A stretch of 64,000 nucleotides of DNA from positions 97,288-161,287 of the forward strand of contig JAAFKA010000012.1 of NCBI GenBank assembly GCA_013299115.1, in the 5' to 3' direction. Position 1 is the stretch's first letter, and each line of letters opens with the position of its first letter. The position numbers and the translations under genes are program-made. The DNA is from Cytophagales bacterium (GTDB lineage Bacteria; Bacteroidota; Bacteroidia; Cytophagales; Thermoflexibacteraceae). The notes below the pieces were generated by a model. It did not search any database, was not told the DNA's origin, and saw only the letters and a program-made list of their open reading frames with translations. Positions 18,686 to 26,112 of this stretch are shown piece by piece.

Positions 18686-19732
18686 TTAGCTAATATACTT
18701 TTGCGTAATAATCAAAACAGTAAAGAAAATAATGACTGCAATAGAGGAGAGGGCAATGATATATTGCGGATTTTTTGGCAAGGGGTTTCTTGCCTGAAAC
18801 GACTCTATCACGCCGACTGCCACCGCAAAAGTTGCCTGTATGCCCAAGAAAATCAGGACATTAACAAGCAGGTGGAGTTGGGGCAGCATAAAAAAATTGG
18901 CAATTAAAGTACCATAAATCACAAATTTGAGGGCAGAACTAATTTGTATCATGGCGAGGTCTATGCCACTATTGTCTAAAATCATAACCTCATGCACCAT
19001 CGTCAATTCCAAGTGCGTAGTAGGGTCGTCCACAGGCATACGGCTGTTTTCGAGCAGAGCTATTTGCACGAGCAGGTAGGTGGCTAAAATACCCAAGACA
19101 ATAGAAAAATAATTGCCAAAATGAAGGTGTGCGTAAATATCTTGAAACGAAGTGTAACCTGTAAGCATAGCCAACGAGCCTGCCCAAATAAAATAAGAAG
19201 GTTCTGCCAATAAACTATACAAGGCTTCTCTGTTTGCCCCCATTCCCTCAAACGGACTGCCTGTGTCCATAGCCGAAATAATCATAAAAAAACGACCCAA
19301 AGCCAAGATATAAGTAAAAAACACAAAATCACCTTTGAATTGAAACTTGTTATCAAAATCCAAATTGTCCCACGAATGTCCGAACCAATGCTGTATCTGA
19401 TTGCTGTCGTAGGTAGCCAACATTCGAAATTGGTAAGCCGAATCTCCTAACCAATCCACCAAATTGTAGAAATAAGAAAGCAAATTGGGCTGCCCCGAAA
19501 AAGGCACTAACAGGAAGGCACAACAGACCGAAGCCAAATAAATGCTGGGTGCTATTTGAAAAATAATGGAGGTGGTGGTACTATACACGGAGCCTTTTTG
19601 GTAGAGTTTCCACATATCTTTCCAAGGCTGCAAGATACCTGCCCCTTTTCGCCCACTCAAATAGGCTTTGGTTTTTAAGATGATGCCCGGAAAAAAGAAG
19701 GCTGCAAATAAAGTGAGTAAGATGCCAAGCAT
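18686..19732 (-). CDS. HyfC/HycD/NuoH-like proton-translocating membrane subunit, orphan
   Basis: Resembles the respiratory complex I subunit 1 family in its hydrogenase-4/formate hydrogenlyase branch. Marks are KGAGILQPWKDMWKLYQKG (quinone-site/first loop region), FEGMGANREALYSLLAEPSYF, and ENSRMPVDDPTTHLELTMVHEVM, in which Glu and His residues of the family loop are conserved. About eight membrane segments and 348 residues, close to the usual 310-330. In known complexes this subunit sits beside hydrogenase or Nuo subunits, but here neighbours are a DUF1361 protein and an EamA transporter. Partners must be encoded elsewhere or the subunit works differently. Confidence 0.85.
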   Translation of the reverse strand: MLGILLTLFAAFFFPGIILKTKAYLSGRKGAGILQPWKDMWKLYQKGSVYSTTTSIIFQIAPSIYLASVCCAFLLVPFSGQPNLLSYFYNLVDWLGDSAYQFRMLATYDSNQIQHWFGHSWDNLDFDNKFQFKGDFVFFTYILALGRFFMIISAMDTGSPFEGMGANREALYSLLAEPSYFIWAGSLAMLTGYTSFQDIYAHLHFGNYFSIVLGILATYLLVQIALLENSRMPVDDPTTHLELTMVHEVMILDNSGIDLAMIQISSALKFVIYGTLIANFFMLPQLHLLVNVLIFLGIQATFAVAVGVIESFQARNPLPKNPQYIIALSSIAVIIFFTVLIITQKYIS

Positions 19733-20041
19733 AGACGAAGTTTGTTGCAGCCCTTATAAAGTTTCTAAAACCGTATAAGGGCTAAGATTGATTAACTCCC
19801 AAAAATAAACAAAAAACTTTTAGTTGTCGAGGGCTGGTGTAGAATTAAGAAAAAATTAATTTGAGTGCAAAAAACTTTGGAAATGGTAAAAGCACTTCTA
19901 CGAGGCTTGAGAGTTAAGCGGTGTTTGTTCTTTTTACCAACAGTGCCCCAACTACATTGCCACAAGCAATAGCAGAAAATTCGTAACAGTTATTTTACTA
20001 CCAAGAACAGTGGAAACTGCCGACCTAAATCACTTTGAATC
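19733..20041. other. 309-base gene-free gap
   Basis: No gene is supported. An inverted repeat with 10-base arms (AGCCCTTATA near 19749, TATAAGGGCT near 19776) lies just upstream of the HyfC-like start and may be a regulatory hairpin or the end of an upstream transcript. The rest is A+T-rich without recognised repeats. Confidence 0.4.
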
Positions 20042-20923
20042 TTATTTTTTGTTGTATAGCACAATGGCAAGACTTATCAAACCATAAGCTATTAATTGAG
20101 TAGTGGTGGCTGTTTCGTGAAAGTAAAAAAATGCCAATAGAAATCCTGTAATGGGGTTGAGATACATAAAAAGCCCAACTGTACCCGAAGGCAATTCTTT
20201 GAGGGCATATAAATTGAGAAACAAAGGCACGACTGTAAAAACTACGCTGAGGATAGCCACCAAACCAAAAAAACGAAAGTCTAAGGCAAAGTCAGCAGCA
20301 GAGGTAGCCCCAATTAATTGGCTTTGCTCATAAAAAGGTAAAAAACAGAGGGCAGCTATACTTAGTTGTATGGTAAGCAACAGCATTTTGTCATAGTTTT
20401 TCAAGACTCGTTGCGAAACCAAATACAAGGCATAAGTCAAACCGACAAACAGACTGAACAAGAAATTTCGCAAAGTACCTGTTGCCATCAAGCCGCAGGC
20501 TGACATACAAAGCCCGATAGCCAGCCATTGGTTGCGGTTTAGGCTTTCTTTGAGTAGCAAAAAGCCAAGCAAAGCCGTCAAAATAGGGCAAAGCACGTAG
20601 GCAAAAGCACCTGTTTGGGTATCTATAAAATTGACAACATAAATAAAAGACAGCCAATTAACCATCAGCAGTACTGCACCAATTAAGGTAAGCCCGACTA
20701 CTTTTTGCTGTTCTGTTCGATTGGCTTGTTTAAATTGTTGGTAGCTGGCAAGCCAATTACTTTTGAGTAGCAAACTCCCTCCTACAATTAACAAAACGGC
20801 AGAGGCTATGATGCGAAAATAGAGTATTAAACCAATCGGATGACTATGTAATGCCCTAAAAATCAGGGGAATGAAGCCCCAAATTAAAAAAGCTGCAATG
20901 CAGGCAGCATGGTGTCGTTGCAT
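20042..20923 (-). CDS. EamA/RarD family drug-metabolite transporter
   Basis: A ten-helix inner-membrane exporter of the DMT superfamily, built of two EamA repeats. Visible marks are AAFLIWGFIPLIFRAL at the start (RarD-like), the AYVLCPILTALLGFLLLKE segment closing repeat one and the PSGTVGLFMYLNPITGFLLAFF segment closing repeat two. The reading frame extends to a GTG at 20944, but that codon overlaps a strong promoter -7 box, so the ATG at 20923 is used, giving 293 residues. RarD was once linked to chloramphenicol resistance; the true substrate is unknown. Confidence 0.88.
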   Translation of the reverse strand: MQRHHAACIAAFLIWGFIPLIFRALHSHPIGLILYFRIIASAVLLIVGGSLLLKSNWLASYQQFKQANRTEQQKVVGLTLIGAVLLMVNWLSFIYVVNFIDTQTGAFAYVLCPILTALLGFLLLKESLNRNQWLAIGLCMSACGLMATGTLRNFLFSLFVGLTYALYLVSQRVLKNYDKMLLLTIQLSIAALCFLPFYEQSQLIGATSAADFALDFRFFGLVAILSVVFTVVPLFLNLYALKELPSGTVGLFMYLNPITGFLLAFFYFHETATTTQLIAYGLISLAIVLYNKK

Positions 20924-20943
20924 GAAAGTAGGAATTTTTGGCA

Positions 20944-20951
20944 CAAAAATA
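20944..20951 (-). promoter_or_regulatory. -7 box for the EamA gene
   Basis: Reverse-strand TATTTTTG at 20951-20944 fits TAnnTTTG and would start transcription about 15 bases before the ATG at 20923. No good -33 TTTG is seen at the right distance. Confidence 0.45.
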
Positions 20952-21166
20952 ATTATTTTTTGCCATTTCCTTGCTATTTCCTTTTATTTCTTACCTTTAA
21001 AAACAAACCCACAAAACCACACGCTAAAGCGTATGTTACATTCATATTACACAACTTCCATTAGTTAGAGAGTTAGAAAGGAAATTGGCAACTGAACAAG
21101 GAAGCCTTTACCAAACAAATTAAGCCTAAGCCCTGCCAAAGTTTCACTAAATTAGATTTCTCTTTT

Positions 21167-23560
21167 TTAAAACGTCAGCCTATAAAACGGAATAGGCAAA
21201 AAACCTTGTTGGTAAGTCGTGGTTAATTGCCCTGTACGCGGATTGAAACTTTGAGCAAAAATATTTTGGTGGTTGGTAATATTTTGCAAGTCAATAGCAA
21301 TTTCATGCGTAACTCTTTTACGGTTGGTTTTATACGAAATTTTAAAGTCGGTGCGGAAGTAACCCTGTTGCTGTTGAGTATAAACGTCTTTTTCGCTGTA
21401 AATGACTGTGCCTTCTTGCTTAGATTTCTCTACATCTACCAACAAAATATACCTTCCACCTGCCACTGCGGTTTTGAAATTGAAGGTTAAAATTCCATTT
21501 TTGCCTACTTTAAACTCCTTTCCTGCCAAGACATTCAAGACATATCGGGTGTTGAAAGGCGAATTTCTTTCTATGCCATCGCTGCCTTTGTATTTGGAAT
21601 CAAACAAAGAGGCGGTGATGAGAAAGTAGTAGCTATTGGCAAAATATTTTTCTAAGGTTAGCTCCACGCCCATGTTTCTGCCTGTGCCACTATTTACCAA
21701 ATTTTTGCGATTTATGGGACCAAAACTTGTCCCGTCTGTAACAATGGAATAGTAGCTGCTAAAATTCTCAACAGGAATATCAAATAAATGTTGATAATAA
21801 CTTTCTATTTTAAGACGTAAGTTTTCAGTCAAATTTCTATCAAAACCTACAATAAAATGGTGGCTGCGGTTGAAACCTAAACTGCGGTTGGGGAAAGTCA
21901 AATTGCCTTGGGCATCATAACTACCATATTGTGAAACCAAAATAGGTTGTACGTTGCTGTGTAAGCCATAAGCAATATTTAGGCTACTTTTGGGGTTGAG
22001 TTGGTAGCTAAAACCTACACGTGGCTCTATGGTGCTTTGCTTATTGAGTTCATAATAAAAAGCATTTAGTCCTGCGTTTAACGACAATTTTTGCGTAAAA
22101 CGGTGTTTCCATTGCAAATAACCTTGTGCCAGCATGGTTTCACTCTTGGTATTGCGGTAAGTTATTATTTTGGGATACAATCTTTGGCTTTGCAAATCAA
22201 ATTGGTTGAAGTCCACAATCACACCCGTAGAGATTTTATTTTTGGCGTTAAACTTGTGGTGCAAGGCAAAATTGATTGACATTTTCTGCTCTGTAAAGTC
22301 GTTGCGGAAGTTGCGAATTTCTTTATCAACTTCCAAATTATTGCCTATACGAGTTTTGTAGAAAATTGTATCACCCTGAAAAGTGTTTGTATTGCGCGAA
22401 GTTGATAAGGTAAGTTTTCCGTAAGTTTTGTCTGTAAATCGGTGTTCGTAAGAGAGGGCAGCCATACCTGCCATATAGGCAACTCTGGTGTTGGTGTTTT
22501 CTTCTCCGTAAGCCCCACCCGAAGTGCTTACATCTTTGCCCAACAAGTCTATGTTGCTTGTGCCACCAATAGTCCAAAAAGTGAGGTTGCCTTTTTTGCC
22601 AACAGGAATGTCGGTTTTGAAAGTGAGGTCTTGATAATAAGGTGTACCTGCAATTTTGAAACCCAAAGCCGACATTAAACCAAAAACCGAATATCGGTAA
22701 TTGATGAGGTAAGAGGCTTTTGATTTTTTGGAATAAGGACCTTCTGCACCCAACTCTACGCCATTGAAAGCAAATTGTGCCAAAAATTCACGTTTTTCGT
22801 CATTTCCTTTGCGGAGTTTGAGGTCAAAAACAGAACCCAACGCATTGGCATATTCGGCAGGAAAAGCCCCTGTGAGGAAGTCTGATTTTGCCAACAAATT
22901 GGCGTTGAGCATAGATACGGGACCTCCCGAAGTTCCCAAAGCCCCGAAATGGTTAGGATTGGGAATGTTTACGCCGTCTAACCGCCAAAGCAAAGTGGAG
23001 GGAGAATTGCCTCGCACTACTATATCATTTCGGCTGTCATTTGCCCCGCTTACCCCCGCAAAATTAGCTGCCATTCGGCTGGGGTCGCCAAGACTGCCCG
23101 CATATTTCAGGGTTTCGGTAGGGTTAAAAGGTCTGGCACTTAGCGTAGCCATTTCGTTATTGGTGATTTTGGTGTCCTCTTGGCGTGAATAAGTTACTGT
23201 AACTTCGCCCAAACTGTTCAGGCTTTCGGTCATTGCCACGTCTAAAACCACTTCTTTGCCTGTATTTACGATAATGTCCTTCGCAAAAAAGTCTTCGTAG
23301 CCCACCAAAGTTGCTTTGATAGATACCCTGCCCACAGGCACACCCGATAGTTTAAACCTTCCGTTTTCGTCTGTAACAGTGCCAATTAGTGGATTGCTGC
23401 CCACCACGACTACCGTTGCCCCTATCAGCGGAGATTTGGAGGCTGCATCAGTAATTGTGCCTCGCAAGGTTTGAGAGTTTTGTGCATAAACTCCTATTAA
23501 TGAAGTAGTTAGCAATAAAATAGTTGCTAAAAAAATGTTAAAAAACAATTTGTTTTTCAT
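21167..23560 (-). CDS. TonB-dependent outer-membrane receptor with carboxypeptidase-like N-domain
   Basis: Outer-membrane active transporter of a Bacteroidota type. Signal peptide ending VYAQ; residues about 28-115 form a CarboxypepD_reg-like domain (LRGTITDAASKSPLIGATVVV); a plug domain with DIVVRGNSPSTLLWRLDGVNIPNP follows, then a beta-barrel ending in aromatic FYRLTF. At 797 residues it lacks the extra length of SusC-type proteins, and no SusD gene follows. It is on the same strand as and downstream of the lanthipeptide genes, but a 236-base stretch with its own promoter separates it, so a link to peptide uptake is speculative. Confidence 0.92.
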   Translation of the reverse strand: MKNKLFFNIFLATILLLTTSLIGVYAQNSQTLRGTITDAASKSPLIGATVVVVGSNPLIGTVTDENGRFKLSGVPVGRVSIKATLVGYEDFFAKDIIVNTGKEVVLDVAMTESLNSLGEVTVTYSRQEDTKITNNEMATLSARPFNPTETLKYAGSLGDPSRMAANFAGVSGANDSRNDIVVRGNSPSTLLWRLDGVNIPNPNHFGALGTSGGPVSMLNANLLAKSDFLTGAFPAEYANALGSVFDLKLRKGNDEKREFLAQFAFNGVELGAEGPYSKKSKASYLINYRYSVFGLMSALGFKIAGTPYYQDLTFKTDIPVGKKGNLTFWTIGGTSNIDLLGKDVSTSGGAYGEENTNTRVAYMAGMAALSYEHRFTDKTYGKLTLSTSRNTNTFQGDTIFYKTRIGNNLEVDKEIRNFRNDFTEQKMSINFALHHKFNAKNKISTGVIVDFNQFDLQSQRLYPKIITYRNTKSETMLAQGYLQWKHRFTQKLSLNAGLNAFYYELNKQSTIEPRVGFSYQLNPKSSLNIAYGLHSNVQPILVSQYGSYDAQGNLTFPNRSLGFNRSHHFIVGFDRNLTENLRLKIESYYQHLFDIPVENFSSYYSIVTDGTSFGPINRKNLVNSGTGRNMGVELTLEKYFANSYYFLITASLFDSKYKGSDGIERNSPFNTRYVLNVLAGKEFKVGKNGILTFNFKTAVAGGRYILLVDVEKSKQEGTVIYSEKDVYTQQQQGYFRTDFKISYKTNRKRVTHEIAIDLQNITNHQNIFAQSFNPRTGQLTTTYQQGFLPIPFYRLTF

Positions 23561-23595
23561 GTTGCGTTGAAGAAATTTAAGTTAAAATGACAACG

Positions 23596-23603
23596 CAAAA
23601 TTA
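23596..23603 (-). promoter_or_regulatory. -7 box for the TonB receptor gene
   Basis: Reverse-strand TAATTTTG at 23603-23596 fits TAnnTTTG, 36-43 bases before the start codon. A TTTG lies at 23633-23630, slightly farther than usual (26 bases). Confidence 0.45.
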
Positions 23604-23636
23604 GGCAATATGAAGTTTTTAAACGATAACAAATGT

Positions 23637-23807
23637 TTATATTTTTTCTAAAATATCCCAAAATTCTATTTCTACTTTTTGAGTAGCTTGCAAACTTATC
23701 TGCAAGTTGGCAATCAAATCCTGTTTTGTTTCAGAAGGCAAACCCAGAACAAAATTAATAATTTGTTCGTAATTAAAATGTAATAAGTTAGAGGTTGTTA
23801 AGTCCAT
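23637..23807 (-). CDS. Small acidic protein, possible orphan antitoxin
   Basis: A 56-residue product from the ATG at 23807 (MDLTTSNLLHFNYEQI). The helical pattern with LPSETKQDLIANLQ resembles small Bacteroidota antitoxins that pair with PIN toxins, but no toxin gene is adjacent; the nearest PIN gene at 25374-25760 already has its own antitoxin. An upstream in-frame start at 23831 is possible. The 161 bases between this frame and hlyD hold no gene I can support. Confidence 0.35.
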   Translation of the reverse strand: MDLTTSNLLHFNYEQIINFVLGLPSETKQDLIANLQISLQATQKVEIEFWDILEKI

Positions 23808-23968
23808 AAAATTTAAACATTTAAGTGCCAAAAAACTGAAATTATGACCCCAACTATTGCCAAAGGCAGGTAAGACAATTTAATGACATCTGTTGCTAAA
23901 TCGTCAAGCGTAGCCTCCCAAGAAGGCAGGGGCAAGGCAGAGTGGTAGGAGTGCGTAGGACAAGGTAG

Positions 23969-25351
23969 CTAATAACTTTTTGCCCACAGGGTTCTATATT
24001 GGTAAAACAACCTTTCCAATAATCGCAATTCCTCTGTAATAATTTCGGCTGTACCCTGCATTTGAGGTTTAAATTCCAAAGTTTTGTGGTAGTTGGTAGT
24101 CAAACCATTGGTAAGTTGCAAGGTAACAGCCAATTTGTCGGCTTTGGGCAAGGGTGAAATAGCTGTTACTTTTGCTCGCAAAATTCCAAATCTTTCGTAA
24201 GGGTAAGCTGCCAATTTGATAAGCACTTGTTGCCCTGTTTGTACTTTGGCTGCATATTGGCTACCCAATTCTAAACGGCATAAAATGCCTTTTCCTTCTT
24301 GTTTACTTTCTTGCTGTTTATTCTCAAAAGGCAAAATAGCAAGCACTTCTTCGCCTGTTTTTACTTCTTGATTAATGTTCCAAAATTGATTGAAACTTAC
24401 ACGACCAGCAATAGGTGAAATGAGCAAATATTTTTGTTCCCACGCCAATAATTGACTTTGTAATTCAGCCTTTGTGCGTTGAATTTGCTGTTCATATTGC
24501 GTAGTCTGTTCTTGTTCTTTGAGTTGCAAATCTATAATCTGTTGTTGTAATTCGGCTATTCGCAGTGCCGAATTGATTTGTGCAGCTTGTGCCTGTACCA
24601 CTATATTTTTGCGTTGAATTAAATTACTTTTTGCTTGTTCCATTTCTCGCAAAGCCACTGCCCCTTGTTTTTTCAATAAACTATCTGCTTCAAACTGTCG
24701 TTTATAAAGTTGCAAATCCTCTTTTTGTAGCCCTGCTTGTTCTCCTTGATTACGGGCTAATTGTTTTTGAAATACAATTTGTTGTTGCAAAGACTTGATT
24801 TTCAAGGCATTGTAATTCAACTCTTTAAAAATTTCATAATCTTTCAATGCTTTGCAATAATTTTCGTAAGGTGTTTGGAGTTCACCAAGCAACAGCCCCA
24901 CCCCAGCCCTCCCCAAAGGGGAGGGAGTTTTTGACGTTATTTTGTCAAATCGGAGTGCCGAATCAGCCCCCTTTGGGGGTTGGGGGGCTATTTGGGAGAT
25001 TTGTCTTATTTCTTTTACTTGTTCATAATCTGCTGTATTTTCTAAAACTGCCACCACTTGCCCAGCTTTTAGGCTGTCGTTTGGTTTGACAAAGAGGTGT
25101 TGAATTTTGCCACTGCTGCGGGCAACTAAACTTACAGGAGGAAAATAGGTGGTAAACGTAACTTGGCTACTCACCACTTCGGGGTAAGGGACAAACCAAC
25201 TGCCTATAAAAAAAAGCAATAAAACACAAAATATTACACCAATACCAGACCGCAAAAGCCAAGCAGGAGGTTTGCCCAGCAAATCGTGGACTTCTTCGGA
25301 ATGAGGAAAATTATGTAATGTGGACTGCGTATTTTCAGGAGTTTGTGGCAT
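23969..25351 (-). CDS. HlyD-family export adaptor of the lanthipeptide cluster
   Basis: A membrane-fusion protein that links an inner-membrane exporter to an outer-membrane channel. One membrane segment (about 34-54, with GVIFCVLLLFFIGSWFVPYPE), a lipoyl/barrel-sandwich half (VSLVARSSGKIQHLFVKPNDSLKAGQVVAVLE), a long coiled coil rich in Q and K (about 175-310), and the second lipoyl half with LISPIAGRVSFNQFW. Such adaptors accompany peptidase-containing ABC exporters of double-glycine peptides; that ABC gene is not in this window. Residues about 120-153 are encoded by an inserted palindromic repeat. It lies 22 bases after the toxin gene and in line with lanB. Confidence 0.88.
   Translation of the reverse strand: MPQTPENTQSTLHNFPHSEEVHDLLGKPPAWLLRSGIGVIFCVLLLFFIGSWFVPYPEVVSSQVTFTTYFPPVSLVARSSGKIQHLFVKPNDSLKAGQVVAVLENTADYEQVKEIRQISQIAPQPPKGADSALRFDKITSKTPSPLGRAGVGLLLGELQTPYENYCKALKDYEIFKELNYNALKIKSLQQQIVFQKQLARNQGEQAGLQKEDLQLYKRQFEADSLLKKQGAVALREMEQAKSNLIQRKNIVVQAQAAQINSALRIAELQQQIIDLQLKEQEQTTQYEQQIQRTKAELQSQLLAWEQKYLLISPIAGRVSFNQFWNINQEVKTGEEVLAILPFENKQQESKQEGKGILCRLELGSQYAAKVQTGQQVLIKLAAYPYERFGILRAKVTAISPLPKADKLAVTLQLTNGLTTNYHKTLEFKPQMQGTAEIITEELRLLERLFYQYRTLWAKSY
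24893..24995. repeat. Double-hairpin repeat inside hlyD, frame preserved
   Basis: Two G/C-rich hairpins (CCCTCCCC-AAA-GGGGAGGG and CCCCC-TTT-GGGGG with flanking CCC/GGG) about 50 bases apart. In the hlyD frame it encodes APQPPKG and TPSPLGRAGVG with a charged spacer. The same APQPPKGG peptide arises from a related hairpin at 61038-61080 in an unrelated gene, which identifies it as inserted DNA. Confidence 0.8.
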
Positions 25352-25373
25352 TTTTTTGTTAGTTACGAAAAGT

Positions 25374-25760
25374 TTACCACACCCTAATCATTGGGTATTT
25401 ATCAAAAATCTCATCTGCCCCAATAAGCATATAATTGTCGGTTATTGCTTGTGCAATCAGCATACGGTCAAAAGGGTCTTTATGATGCGGTGCTAAGGTT
25501 AAATAGGTTTGGGTATGGGCAAAAGTTATAGGCAAAATTGGTACTTTAGCATCATACAAAATAGTTTGTAATTCTCCAAAAGGAATTTCCAGATTGAGTT
25601 TTCCTATATTCAACTTGATAGAAATTTCCCAAATACTAACGATGCTAACAGTTATTTTACTGTTAGTGTTCTCTATCAAATTTTTGACAGCCACAGGCAG
25701 TAGCACATTATCTGTTATGTGCCAAAGTAAGGTATGTGTGTCTATTAAATATTGTTGCAT
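25374..25760 (-). CDS. PIN-domain toxin, VapC-like
   Basis: Predicted Mg-dependent RNase of a type II toxin-antitoxin pair. The 128-residue product has the PIN acidic set: Asp in YLIDTHTLLWH, Glu in SIWEISIK, Asp in HKDPFDRMLIAQA and Asp in GADEIFDKYP. The C-terminus YPMIRVW is typical for the subfamily. The start lies 11 bases after the antitoxin stop, on the same strand. Both genes sit between lanB and hlyD of the lanthipeptide cluster. Confidence 0.9.
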   Translation of the reverse strand: MQQYLIDTHTLLWHITDNVLLPVAVKNLIENTNSKITVSIVSIWEISIKLNIGKLNLEIPFGELQTILYDAKVPILPITFAHTQTYLTLAPHHKDPFDRMLIAQAITDNYMLIGADEIFDKYPMIRVW

Positions 25761-25771
25761 GGCTGTAATGA

Positions 25772-26011
25772 TTACATATAATCTGCAAATTCCTCTGTCA
25801 ATGGTGCATCAAAATCATCTGCCATCCATATTTTGCCCTTCAAAACACCAAATAAACCTCGTCTATCCGTAGGTGTATTAGATGTAGTGATGACGATATT
25901 TTCCTGCTTTTGATACTGTTGTACCACAAAATTGATGTATAGCAAAACAGCTTGTTTTAATTCCTCTGGCAGCAAGGCTGTTTGCTGCAAAATTAGTTCT
26001 TCTGTTAGCAT
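25772..26011 (-). CDS. DUF2281-type antitoxin
   Basis: Partner of the adjacent PIN toxin. The helical N-terminus LTEELILQQTALLPEELKQ is followed by a flexible Thr/Asn segment and the C-terminal toxin-wrapping motif RRGLFGVLKGKIWMADDFDAPL, characteristic of DUF2281. The ATG at 26011 is preferred; the longer frame to 26038 begins with TTG. The 101 bases between lanB and this gene hold no other frame. Confidence 0.85.
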   Translation of the reverse strand: MLTEELILQQTALLPEELKQAVLLYINFVVQQYQKQENIVITTSNTPTDRRGLFGVLKGKIWMADDFDAPLTEEFADYM

Positions 26012-26112
26012 AGTCGTAATAATTTGGCTGTAAGACAAAAGTTATTATGGGCAAAGATAAGCAAAATATTGTTTTTATAGTAGTAAAAGAGGAGTTTTTA
26101 GCAAAATTTATC

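Noticed and set aside
20924..20944. GTG start for the EamA transporter
   Set aside because: It overlaps a good promoter box; the ATG at 20923 gives a normal N-terminus.
21167..23560. TonB receptor as an immunity or uptake gene of the lanthipeptide cluster
   Set aside because: It has its own promoter and is separated by a gap and a small unrelated frame; no sequence feature links it to the peptides.
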